Shown: positions 14,917 through 22,162, counted from the first letter of the stretch. The stretch is 44,098 nucleotides of DNA from Mesorhizobium sp. (GCA_027492275.1 JAPUFC010000037.1:48884-92981); one strand, 5' to 3'. The notes: generated by a model from the letters alone, not told the origin. Made by a program: numbers and translations.

Positions 14917-14942
14917 TTGGCGGCACTTGGCGAAATCTGGCG
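14917..14942 (+). repeat. three 10-bp-spaced TTGGCG/CTGGCG repeats
   Basis: TTGGCG at 14917-14922, TTGGCG at 14927-14932 and CTGGCG at 14937-14942 are spaced exactly 10 bp, so they face the same side of the helix. They lie between attL and the AlpA/Xis-like gene, and may be integrase arm, Xis or autorepression sites. Confidence 0.5.
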
Positions 14943-14991
14943 GGAGCCGGACGCGGCAAGGCTTGCGACAACAGTGAAAGGAGAATGCGGC

Positions 14992-15201
14992 ATGGGCGGC
15001 GAAGAAATCGACCTGCTTTATGGTGTTCCAGCGATCGCCGAGTGTCTGCGATTGACCCACGATCAGGTCTACCATCTGCACAAGAAGGGCAGCCTTCCGA
15101 CGTTCAAAATCGACGGGAAGGTTTGCGCTCGGCGCTCGTCCCTCGTCGAATGGCTGGCCGCCAAGGAGAAGGGCGGGAGGCCGAAAGGCGAAGGACAGTG
15201 A
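14992..15201 (+). CDS. AlpA/excisionase-like HTH protein (satellite)
   Basis: This 69-residue protein reads DLLYGVPAIAECLRLTHDQV, then YHLHKKGSLPTFKIDGKVCA and RRSSLVEWLA. The pattern, a recognition helix followed by 'G-x-LP-x-FKI-x-x-K-x-(C/W)-A-R-x-S-x-L-x-x-W', is that of excisionase/AlpA/HTH_17 proteins. AAAGGAGA stands before the ATG. As the first gene inside attL it is a good candidate for the recombination directionality factor or for the activator that starts the satellite programme. A related protein is encoded at 23215-23559. Confidence 0.78.
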   Translation: MGGEEIDLLYGVPAIAECLRLTHDQVYHLHKKGSLPTFKIDGKVCARRSSLVEWLAAKEKGGRPKGEGQ

Positions 15202-15204
15202 CAG

Positions 15205-15681
15205 GTGAGTTCTCCCAGGCAATTCACAAAGGTTGCAGCCGCCGTGTGGACATCGAAGCGCTTTCGCACCGTCTCTGACGCCGCAAGGCTCCTGCTGCTG
15301 TACATGATGACGTGCAGTCACCAGAACAGCACCGGAGCCTTCCGTGCGCCGCTGGGGTACTTTGGGATAGATCTCGGCTGGGACGACAAGAAGGTGGCAG
15401 CCGCCTTGGCGGAGTTGAGCAAAGCCGGGCTCGTCATCCACGACCAGGCCGAGAGCGAGTTCTTCGTGCGCGGCTGGTATCGATTCAATCCGCCCATGAA
15501 CAGCAAGCATGTGACCGGCACGACACGGCGGTTTTCAGAGATCCAGAGCGACGAGATCAGGGCGGCAGCCGAGGCCGAGTTCACTGCCGCAGTTGAGGCT
15601 GATCCCGTCGTGGCGCAGGCTGTTAGGGAGGGCAGCAAGCTCTCAGACACGAACTACATGCGCGGCGGCCGGCGATCTTGA
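15205..15681 (+). CDS. small replication initiator-like wHTH protein (satellite)
   Basis: This 158-residue protein starts at a GTG three bases after the Xis-like gene. Its N-terminal ~100 residues have the fold of phage replisome-organizer wHTH proteins (TVSDAARLLLLYMMTCSHQN, then LGYFGIDLGWDDKKVAAALA and FVRGWYRFNPPMNSKHVTG). There is no helicase or primase domain. It is immediately followed by five tandem 11-bp iterons, the expected binding sites of such an initiator. It likely starts satellite replication using host or helper replication proteins. Confidence 0.7.
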   Translation: MSSPRQFTKVAAAVWTSKRFRTVSDAARLLLLYMMTCSHQNSTGAFRAPLGYFGIDLGWDDKKVAAALAELSKAGLVIHDQAESEFFVRGWYRFNPPMNSKHVTGTTRRFSEIQSDEIRAAAEAEFTAAVEADPVVAQAVREGSKLSDTNYMRGGRRS

Positions 15682-15698
15682 GCCATGCGCACATACCC

Positions 15699-15753
15699 TA
15701 TCGATAGTGTATGCATAGGGTATCGATACCCTATCGATTGAGTATCGATATAC
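15699..15753. repeat. five tandem 11-bp iterons, candidate satellite origin
   Basis: Five contiguous units TATCGATAGTG, TATGCATAGGG, TATCGATACCC, TATCGATTGAG and TATCGATATAC follow the initiator gene. They create a perfect 20-bp palindrome ATAGGGTATCGATACCCTAT (15715-15734) and a near-perfect one at 15693-15712. The downstream stretch to 15830 is purine/pyrimidine-biased, with ACAGAC-type hexamers and two AGACCCCCACA copies, then a 16-bp GC palindrome at 15831-15846. The origin role is inference. Confidence 0.7.
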
Positions 15754-15979
15754 ACAGACATAGACACAGACGCAGACCTATACAGGTACAAGACCCCCAC
15801 AATATACAGACCCCCACAAAAACGTAGACAGCCCGCGCGCGCGGGCGCGGCGGCGCGTGCGTGCGCGCGAGGAAGCCGGGCTTTGAACAGGAAAACGGGC
15901 TTTTGAGACCCCGGAAGGGGTGCGAGCTATGCAGCTTTGCATGGCTCGCTATTGCCGTGCGGGCGGACGGATCGGGACA
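15754..15979. other. intergenic stretch after satellite iterons
   Basis: No gene is visible. It holds ACAGAC/ATAGAC hexamer runs, two copies of AGACCCCCACA, AT-richer CACAATATACAGA, the palindrome GCCCGCGCGCGCGGGC (15831-15846) and a GC-alternating tract to about 15870 that could adopt a hairpin or left-handed DNA. It may contain an unwinding element and a terminator for the replication genes. Confidence 0.5.
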
Positions 15980-16411
15980 ATGGCGCAGAACGTGTTGGAC
16001 AAGGTCGGGAAGCTGATCCCGCGCCTCGCAAGCGACCATGCCGGCGAGGTGGCGGCCACGGCCGCCGCGATCGTGCGCACGTTGGGCGGCGCTGGCATGG
16101 ACCTTCACGATGTCGTGCGGCTCATGCAGCGCGAGCCGGTCGAGAGGATCGTCTATCGCGAGCGCGTCGTGTATCGCGAGAAGGCACCATCCCCGCCGCA
16201 GGTTGATGAGCCGGAAGGCGCGATGAGCCCGGAGGCTGCGCTTGCCGCCGCGACCATGCTGATCGGCGTGCCAGACCTGACGGAGAAGCAGCGAAGCTTC
16301 GTGCGGTACGTGTTCAGGCGCGCATCGGATGCCAAGCGCGCCTTCACCCTGTCTCCGAAGCAGTGGATCTGGCTCAACGACATGGTGGAGCGGCACGCGA
16401 CCCTCGACTGA
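15980..16411 (+). CDS. hypothetical satellite protein (143 aa)
   Basis: The start MAQNVLDKVGKLIPRLASDH was chosen over an upstream in-frame ATG because the pattern IPRLASDH.GEV.ATA.AI.RTL...G.DLHD is one I recall in rhizobial prophage proteins. The middle is charged (REPVERIVYRERVVYREKAP) and the C-terminus reads DLTEKQRSFVRYVFRRASDA. It ends at the edge of the cos-like copy, in the position held by the HNH gene in the outer phage, but it has no HNH motif. The function is unknown. Confidence 0.65.
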   Translation: MAQNVLDKVGKLIPRLASDHAGEVAATAAAIVRTLGGAGMDLHDVVRLMQREPVERIVYRERVVYREKAPSPPQVDEPEGAMSPEAALAAATMLIGVPDLTEKQRSFVRYVFRRASDAKRAFTLSPKQWIWLNDMVERHATLD

Positions 16412-16417
16412 GGGTGG

Positions 16418-16491
16418 GGGCGGGTCGAAAGTCTAGAAAGCCCTCCCCGCCCGGACCCGCGTCCCCCTCACCTACGGATTTTTAATTCCGG
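16418..16491. other. cos-like sequence in the satellite (copy 2)
   Basis: This stretch is alignable over its full 74 bases to the sequence upstream of the outer phage's terS (13978-14050), with roughly eight differences and one gap. The inverted repeat GCGGGTC...GACCCGC and the tract CCCTCCCCGCCC are conserved. It precedes the satellite's virion genes. A satellite without its own large terminase would need such a copy to be packaged by the helper. Confidence 0.6.
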
Positions 16492-16567
16492 CGGATCGAA
16501 TTTTCTGGCCCGGCCCGCATTTCCTGCGGCCGAGATCAAGGAATTATCAAGCAAGTTCAATGCGATA

Positions 16568-16987
16568 ATGGCGGATATGATGGGCGGAGGCCGTGATATT
16601 TCCCGTTCCGGCGGGCTGCTGAGCCGCGAGGTCCAGCCGGACCTTCCCGGCATAGCTGAACCGGAGCGTCGCTGCCGCCGGTGCGGCGGAAGCATGCCGG
16701 CACCAAAACGGAACGGACGGCCGCGCCTGTTTTGCTCTGCTCCATGCCGCTCCGCCGCAAAAGCTGAACAAATCCGACGCTGGAACAGCGAGCACACCGT
16801 CGGCGAGGGCCGGCAGCATCCGGCGCTCTGCCGTCAGTGCGGCATTGCGTTTCAGCCGGCTGAGAAGCGCGCTGGTCGCCTGCCAGCGTTCTGCGGCGCC
16901 GCTTGTCGCCGTGAGGCACGAACACAGCTTGGCGTCCGCTACCGCGAGCGCCGCCGCCGCGTCCATTCCAGCTCCAGTGAGGATTGA
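16568..16987 (+). CDS. double zinc-finger protein (satellite)
   Basis: This 139-residue protein has two similar fingers: C-x2-C ... FC-x3-C (RCRRCGGSMPAPKRNGRPRL, then FCSAPCRSAA) and CRQCGIAFQPAEKRAGRLPA followed by FCGAACRRE. The basic spacing suggests nucleic-acid binding. It takes the place that terS occupies after cos in the outer phage, so a role in recognising the packaging site or redirecting the helper terminase is possible. No close family is recognised. Confidence 0.65.
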   Translation: MADMMGGGRDISRSGGLLSREVQPDLPGIAEPERRCRRCGGSMPAPKRNGRPRLFCSAPCRSAAKAEQIRRWNSEHTVGEGRQHPALCRQCGIAFQPAEKRAGRLPAFCGAACRREARTQLGVRYRERRRRVHSSSSED

Positions 16988-16991
16988 TCCG

Positions 16992-17279
16992 ATGAAGAAA
17001 CCAGCCCCGACTTCTCCCGAGTACGAAAAGGCGGCGCTCGACCAGCAACGCTCCAAGAACGCCTGCGACACGATCGTCGAGCGCGCAGCGATGATGATGC
17101 TCGAGGCCGGCGCGCCCGCTGACATGGTCATCGACAGGCTGTTGACCTTCGCCGGGGCGATGGCGGCGAAGATCAACGGCAGCCCTCGGACGGCGCGCGC
17201 CTTCCGCCGTCTGGCGGCGAATATCGATGCTGGCGTTTTCCACAGCATCACCGGCGAGAGCGCCGGGAAAGGGCATTGA
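16992..17279 (+). CDS. hypothetical satellite protein (95 aa)
   Basis: MKKPAPTSPEYEKAALDQQR is followed by an almost entirely helical protein (VERAAMMMLEAGAPADMVID, then RLLTFAGAMAAKI). It starts four bases after the zinc-finger gene's stop and is likely co-expressed with the virion genes. No function can be assigned. Confidence 0.6.
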   Translation: MKKPAPTSPEYEKAALDQQRSKNACDTIVERAAMMMLEAGAPADMVIDRLLTFAGAMAAKINGSPRTARAFRRLAANIDAGVFHSITGESAGKGH

Positions 17280-17452
17280 CCGTGAGGTTTCGCGGCCGTA
17301 AGTTCCCGGTCGGCTCGATCGAGAGCGTCACTGGCTGGTCCGGGGCGCACAGCGACGAACCACCTTCGGCGGTACAGGCCACCACACCTGGCGCGAAGCT
17401 TACAGACGACGGGCTCCCAGCCCGCGCTTTTGCTTTGACCGAAGGTGCGCCC

Positions 17453-18130
17453 ATGATCCGCCAGATTTTCACCAAATCCACCCCCGTTGCCCGCATGACG
17501 CCGGCACTGGAGCTGCGTTTTGCAGGCGGAAACGCCGGCGAGATCAGCGGCTATGCCAGTGTTTTCGGTGGCCCGCCGGACAGCTACGGCGATATCATCG
17601 CGCCGGGAGCTTTCGCCCGCACGCTCCGCGAGATGCGGGCCGAAGGCAAGACGCCCGGCATGCTGTGGTCGCACGATCCGTCCGCGCCGATCGGCCGGTG
17701 GATCGAACTGCGCGAAGACGACCGTGGCCTCTATGTCCGAGGCCAGCTCAACCTCGACACGACGCGCGGAAAGGACGCCCACGGGCACCTCAAGCACGGC
17801 GACGTCAGCGGCCTGAGCATCGGCTTCGCCATTCCGCCTTCGGGAAAGACGGTTGGACCAGGCGGCTCCAACCTGCTGATCGATGTCGACCTTGTCGAGA
17901 TCTCCGTCGTCGCCTTCCCGGCCAACCGCCGGGCTGTCGTCGATGGCGTGAAGACGCTCCAGAGCAAAACCGAGTTGATCGACCTCCTGCGCGAGGCCGG
18001 TCTTGCGAAAGCCGCCGCGAACCGCGTGGCGTCCGGCGGGTGGCCGGCGCTGTCCGGCGAGCACCACCAAAAAGCAATCGACCTGGCCGCCGAGATCGAG
18101 CGCGCCACGGCAAACCTGAGGACCAAGTGA
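17453..18130 (+). CDS. HK97-type prohead protease (satellite copy)
   Basis: This 225-residue protein has the family order EISGYASVFGGPPDSYGDII at about 31-50, GAFARTL, MLWSHDPSAPIGRW with the catalytic His, SGLSIGF with the catalytic Ser, and VDLVEISVVAFPANRRAVV. It cleaves the capsid delta domain during maturation. The start at MIRQIF was chosen because the upstream extension to a TTG is unlike the family and contains a hairpin (17410-17424). It is homologous to the outer phage's protease and coupled to the capsid gene by TGATG. Confidence 0.9.
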   Translation: MIRQIFTKSTPVARMTPALELRFAGGNAGEISGYASVFGGPPDSYGDIIAPGAFARTLREMRAEGKTPGMLWSHDPSAPIGRWIELREDDRGLYVRGQLNLDTTRGKDAHGHLKHGDVSGLSIGFAIPPSGKTVGPGGSNLLIDVDLVEISVVAFPANRRAVVDGVKTLQSKTELIDLLREAGLAKAAANRVASGGWPALSGEHHQKAIDLAAEIERATANLRTK

Positions 18131-19335
18131 TGATCCACAACAGCAATCTCACCCGCGCCGCTGCCGCCCTGCTGGCCTCCGGCGCGACCTTTCACGTCAA
18201 GGATGCCGGAGACCCGCTCGCCACGCTGACCAAGGCCTTCGGCGAGCACAACGTCGCGGTGTTGAAGCGCCTTGGCGCGACCGACGAGACCATGCAGGCA
18301 CTGTCCGCGCGCCTTCTCGAACTGGAGCAGAGGTACGTGCGGACTCCGGGGGTGCCGGACCTGCCCGAAACGTGGGGCTCGCAGGTGCGCAACTCGGCCG
18401 AGGCGAAGTCCATCGGCTCGAACTGGAAGGGCCGTGCGCGCATCAACGTCAAGGCCACGATCACGTCGGCGACCGCAGACGCCCTCGGCTCGGCCGGCGA
18501 CCTCGTCGTCCCGCACCGCCCGGCTGGAATCATCGAGTTGCCGCGCCGCAAGATCCGCATGCGGTCGTGGTTCTCGCCCGGCGAAACCTCGTCCAACATG
18601 GTGCAGTGGCCGGCGATGAAGGTTCGCGACCTGAACGCCGCGACGGTCGCGGAGGGTAATACCAAGCCGCAGTCCGACCTTCAGTTCGAGATGAAGGACT
18701 GGCCCGTGCGCACGATCGCGCACTGGATGATCGCCAGCCGCCAGATCCTCGACGACGTGCCGGCGCTCGGCTCGATCATCGACAGCGAGCTGCGCTACGG
18801 CCTGGCGGACGTCGAGGATGCGCAGTTGCTCAACGGCAGCGGCGTCGGAACCGACCTGACGGGCGTCTACACCACGGCGTCGGCCTATGCCGCCCCGTTC
18901 ATTCCGAGCAGCGCCGGAAACCTGACCAAGGTCGACGTTCTGCTGCTCGCCATCGCCCAGGTCGAGGCGGCCGGCTACGAGGCCGACGGCTTCGTGCTCA
19001 ACCCGCTCGACTGGCGCGACATGCAGCTGTTGAAGGATGACGACAACAACTACATCGGCTCCGGTCCCTTCAGTGCCGAGCAGGCGGAGCGGCTGTGGCG
19101 GATGCCGGTCATCACCACGACCGCCATGGCGTCGGGGAATTTCCTTGCCGGCGCCGGCCGTGCCGGCGCGCAGATCTTCGACCGCCAGGAGGCGACGGTG
19201 GAGATCAGCACCGAAGACAGCGACAACTTCAGGCGTAATTTGGTCACCCTGCTCGGCGAGGAGCGCCTGTCCTTCGTGATCAAGCATCCCGGCGCGTTCG
19301 TGAAGGGCAATTTCAACACCGCGCTGTCGATGTAG
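18130..19335 (+). CDS. HK97-fold major capsid protein (satellite copy)
   Basis: In this 401-residue protein the N-terminal ~110 residues include a coiled-coil delta-like segment (DETMQALSARLLELEQRYVR). The core begins SATADALGSAGDLVVPHRPA and includes IAHWMIASRQILDDVPALGS, LLNGSGVGTDLTGVYTTASA and TEDSDNFRRNLVTLLGEERL. It is clearly homologous to the outer phage capsid (QILDDVP, RYGL..VE..QLLNG.G.GTDL.G.YT.ASAYAAP) but diverged throughout, and its N-terminal region is shorter. It would form shells for the satellite. Confidence 0.93.
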   Translation: MIHNSNLTRAAAALLASGATFHVKDAGDPLATLTKAFGEHNVAVLKRLGATDETMQALSARLLELEQRYVRTPGVPDLPETWGSQVRNSAEAKSIGSNWKGRARINVKATITSATADALGSAGDLVVPHRPAGIIELPRRKIRMRSWFSPGETSSNMVQWPAMKVRDLNAATVAEGNTKPQSDLQFEMKDWPVRTIAHWMIASRQILDDVPALGSIIDSELRYGLADVEDAQLLNGSGVGTDLTGVYTTASAYAAPFIPSSAGNLTKVDVLLLAIAQVEAAGYEADGFVLNPLDWRDMQLLKDDDNNYIGSGPFSAEQAERLWRMPVITTTAMASGNFLAGAGRAGAQIFDRQEATVEISTEDSDNFRRNLVTLLGEERLSFVIKHPGAFVKGNFNTALSM

Positions 19336-19338
19336 TTC

Positions 19339-19406
19339 GGCCGGCGAGGCGATCGGGGCAACCCGACGCCGGCCTTGGCGGCGGCCGTGGAGTTCCGGCC
19401 GCCGCC
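19339..19406 (+). terminator. double hairpin after the satellite capsid gene
   Basis: Two strong stems follow the capsid stop: GGCCGGCG/CGCCGGCC (19339-19346 with 19367-19374) and GGCGGCGGCCG/CGGCCGCCGCC (19377-19387 with 19396-19406). There is no long T-run, so they may protect the mRNA end or attenuate rather than terminate. The outer phage also has a hairpin after its capsid gene. Confidence 0.55.
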
Positions 19407-19434
19407 TTCACGCAACAGACATCAGGGAAATCCC

Positions 19435-19854
19435 ATGGATCAGAACACTGAAAATACGCCCGCCGCGCCGGTGCATCACGCGCATGTCGTGCTCCCCTTC
19501 GCCGACGGCGAATATCCGTTCCAGCTCGGCTGGGACCAGATCGGGGAGCTGGAGGGCAAGGTAGATCGCGGCTGCTACGTGATCCTCAACACCATCAAGA
19601 ACGGCACCTGGCGGCCGGACCAGATCGCGGAGATCATCCGCCTTGGCCTGATCGGCGGCGGCATGAAGCCGATGGACGCCTTCATCCGCGTCAAGCGCTA
19701 CGTGTACAACCGGCCGATCGAGGAGAACGTCCTGCTGGCGCTGGAGATCATGGAGGCCGGCATCTTCGGGAGCCGGGCGTGGCAGACCAGCGAGGAAGGC
19801 GAGAAATCGCGCGCCTACACGGCCAAGCTTCAGGCCGCCACCGGGGTCCGGTAG
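19435..19854 (+). CDS. GTA-family tail assembly chaperone (satellite copy)
   Basis: This 139-residue protein contains VVLPFADGEYPFQLGWDQIG, then ELEGKVDRGCYVILNTIKNG and IIRLGLIGGGMKP. The signature LPFADGEY.F..GW...G.L is shared with the outer phage's chaperone at 34269-34727. The family (Phage_TAC_11) chaperones the tape measure during tail assembly. Unlike the outer copy, it lacks an A-run and a frameshift extension; its stop is followed at once by the next ATG. Confidence 0.85.
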   Translation: MDQNTENTPAAPVHHAHVVLPFADGEYPFQLGWDQIGELEGKVDRGCYVILNTIKNGTWRPDQIAEIIRLGLIGGGMKPMDAFIRVKRYVYNRPIEENVLLALEIMEAGIFGSRAWQTSEEGEKSRAYTAKLQAATGVR

Positions 19855-20268
19855 ATGGCGAAGAACGGACTTTCCTCGTTCCAGCGCCGGATGAAAGCCA
19901 TTCCGGAGAAGGCGAAGCAGTTGGCCCGCCCGGCGCTGATCAAGGAAGGCCAGCGCATGGCCGGCGACATGCGCCACCTCGTGCCGAAAGACACCGGCAA
20001 CCTCGAGGAGAGCATCAAGGTGACCGGCCCCGGCGAGAAGACCCCGCCCTATTCCCAGCCCGGCGGCTCGCGCGTCGCCGGGGATCTGGAGACGATCGTG
20101 ACGGCCGGCGACAGCCTCGCCCGCTATGCTCACCTGGTCGAATATGGCACCGTTCATGCCGGCGCGAAGCCGTTCTTTTGGCCGTCCTTCCGACTGAATC
20201 GCAAAGGCAGCTCGCGCCGCATCAAGCGCGCCATCGCCAAGGCAATCAAGGAAACGAAAAATGGCTGA
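19855..20268 (+). CDS. HK97-gp10-like tail completion protein (satellite copy)
   Basis: This 137-residue protein opens MAKNGLSSFQRRMKAIPEKA, with DMRHLVPKDTGNLEESIKVT at about 39-58 and YAHLVEYGTVHAGAKPFFWP near the C-terminus, the signature of HK97 gp10 tail-component proteins that join the tail to the head. The outer phage homologue is at 32891-33355. It overlaps the tape measure gene by eight bases. In the outer phage the order is gp10 then chaperone; here it is reversed. Confidence 0.88.
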   Translation: MAKNGLSSFQRRMKAIPEKAKQLARPALIKEGQRMAGDMRHLVPKDTGNLEESIKVTGPGEKTPPYSQPGGSRVAGDLETIVTAGDSLARYAHLVEYGTVHAGAKPFFWPSFRLNRKGSSRRIKRAIAKAIKETKNG

Positions 20269-22162
20269 CGAACGTCTTATCGTCTCGCTCGAGGCGCGCA
20301 TCCGCGATTTCGAGAGGAACATGCAGCGGGCCTCGCGAACCGCGACATCGCAGTTCACAGCGATCGAGCGGCGCGCGGCGCAGTCCAGCAAGAACCTTGA
20401 GAGGACGCTCGGCGGAGCGGGCCGCCAGATCGCCGGCATCTTTGCGGCCGGCGCGTCCGTCCAGGGCGCTCAGAAGCTGCTCGACTCGGCCACGCGCATC
20501 GAGAACGCCCTGAAGGTCGCCGGCTTGGCCGGGGCGGAGCTCAAGGCCGTGTACGACAACCTGTTCGCCTCCGCGCAGAAGAACGCCGCGCCGCTGGAAA
20601 GCCTGGTCGAACTGTACAGCCGTGCCGCGCTCTCGGCGAAGGATTTGGGGATATCGCAGGGCGAGCTGCTGCGCTTCACGGATGGCGTGGCGACGGCGCT
20701 GCGCGTGAACGGCAAGTCGGCCGCCGAGTCGAGCGGCGCGCTTCTCCAGCTCAGCCAGGCGCTCGGCGCGGGCGTCGTGCGCGCCGAGGAGTTCAATTCC
20801 GTGCAGGAAGGTGCCCTACCGATACTGCAGGCGGTCGCCAAGGGCCTGAAGGAGGCCGGCGGCAACGTCTCCACGCTGCGCAAGCTGGTCAATGAGGGCA
20901 AGGTGTCGTCCGTGGCGTTCTTCCGGGCGTTCGAGGCCGGCGCGAGCACCCTGGACGGCAAGGTGGCCGACGCGCAGTCGACCATCGCGCAGGCGTTCAC
21001 GCGGCTGGAAAACGTGCTGACCGACGTTGCCGGCGAGATGAACAAGACGACGGGGGCCGGCGTCAGGCTCGCCGACTTCCTGTCCAACGACCTGCCGGCG
21101 GCGCTGACCGAAGTGGCCGCCATCTTCACCGCCGTGGCGAACGGTCCGATCGGCAAGTTCCTCGGGCTGATCAACCAGACGACGGACGCCGTCGTCGGTC
21201 TCGCGGCCGAATTTGGGCGGCTCACCGGCCTCGACAATGTCGGCAAGTCGCTCGGCGAAAAGCCGTACCAGTCCGACTTTTTCAAAGCTGCCACTGCCGC
21301 CGAGATCAAGGCGCAGATCGCCGTGCTGGAAAAGCGGCTGGAGGGAGCGCGCGCGGTCATCGGCTCGGCGATCGTCAACGAACTCGATAGCCAGATCGAT
21401 GAACTTTACGAGCAGCTTGCCCGCGTCGAAGGCGGCGGCCCCTCGACGCGCGGCGGCCGGCGCGCCGTCAAGGCTCCGGTCAGTATCGAGGACCCCGGTC
21501 TCAAGGTCGACGGCAAGGGCGACAGCAAGAAGCGTCGCCGGCAGGATGACTATGCCAGCGAGACGCAGCAGATCATCGCCCATACGGCCGCGCTGGTCGC
21601 GGAGACCGAGGCGCAGCGCCAGCTCAATCCGCTGATCAACGACTATGGCTATGCGGTCGAGAAGGCCCGGGCGACGCGCGAGCTGTTGACGGCGGCAGAG
21701 GAGGCCGGGAAGACCGTCACGCCGGCGTTGCGCACCGAGATCGAGAACCTGGCCGAACAGTACGCCGTCGCCACCGTCGAAGCCGCCCAGCTCGCCGAGG
21801 CGCAGGGCAAGATGTTGGACGACATGGAGTTCCGGAAGGGCGTCATGGGCGACGCGCTGACCGATCTGCGCAGCGCGCTGGCCGATGGAAAGCTGGAGTT
21901 CAAGGAGCTTGGCGACATCGCGCTCAGCGTCTTGGACAAGATCATCGACAAGATCCAGAACGAATTGCTCGACGCTCTGTTCAAGATGAACGGCGGCGGC
22001 GGCGGCACCGGCATCCTCGGCTCGATCGTCGGGGCGATCTTCGGTGGCGTGCGCGGCGGCGGCGGAAGCGACCCCTGGGCCGGAATGCGCCTGCCCGGCA
22101 TGGCCGATGGCGGTCCCGTCGGCACGATCTTCTCGACCATGAAACCGGAGAAACTCGCATGA
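20261..22162 (+). CDS. short tape measure protein (satellite copy)
   Basis: This 633-residue protein opens MADERLIVSLEARIRDFERN and shares extended similarity with the outer phage tape measure (EEFNSV.EGA.PIL.AVA.GL, SETQQII..TAALVAETEA.RQLNPL..DYGYA). It lacks the roughly 200 middle residues and the ~95-residue C-terminal domain of the outer copy (926 residues). Tape measure length sets siphovirus tail length, so a shorter tail is predicted. The C-terminus ends soon after a Gly-rich stretch. The stop overlaps the next start (ATGA). Confidence 0.88.
   Translation: MADERLIVSLEARIRDFERNMQRASRTATSQFTAIERRAAQSSKNLERTLGGAGRQIAGIFAAGASVQGAQKLLDSATRIENALKVAGLAGAELKAVYDNLFASAQKNAAPLESLVELYSRAALSAKDLGISQGELLRFTDGVATALRVNGKSAAESSGALLQLSQALGAGVVRAEEFNSVQEGALPILQAVAKGLKEAGGNVSTLRKLVNEGKVSSVAFFRAFEAGASTLDGKVADAQSTIAQAFTRLENVLTDVAGEMNKTTGAGVRLADFLSNDLPAALTEVAAIFTAVANGPIGKFLGLINQTTDAVVGLAAEFGRLTGLDNVGKSLGEKPYQSDFFKAATAAEIKAQIAVLEKRLEGARAVIGSAIVNELDSQIDELYEQLARVEGGGPSTRGGRRAVKAPVSIEDPGLKVDGKGDSKKRRRQDDYASETQQIIAHTAALVAETEAQRQLNPLINDYGYAVEKARATRELLTAAEEAGKTVTPALRTEIENLAEQYAVATVEAAQLAEAQGKMLDDMEFRKGVMGDALTDLRSALADGKLEFKELGDIALSVLDKIIDKIQNELLDALFKMNGGGGGTGILGSIVGAIFGGVRGGGGSDPWAGMRLPGMADGGPVGTIFSTMKPEKLA

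Larger units (their letters stand above)
14525..14977 (+). pseudogene. terL: 5' fragment of large terminase gene, interrupted in Walker A
   Basis: The first 96 codons are the N-terminus of a phage large terminase (MHGIESLPRFACPDWWERIQ, ending LVWELLCMVPKKK). The frame then enters the inserted element and adds about 54 unrelated residues before a stop. The break lies in the P-loop codons for V-P-K-K-N-S-K-T, so no ATP site can form. The continuation is at 25834-27264. Joining 14525-14811 to 25848-27264 gives 1704 bp, an uninterrupted 567-residue protein of normal large-terminase length. The chimeric product would be inactive as a packaging motor. Confidence 0.92.

Noticed and set aside
15831-15870. 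Rho-independent terminator at the GC palindrome
   Set aside because: There is no T-run after the stem; kept only as a structural note.
17276-17452. N-terminal extension of the satellite prohead protease from TTG 17276
   Set aside because: The extension is unlike the family and contains a hairpin; the ATG at 17453 fits the family start.
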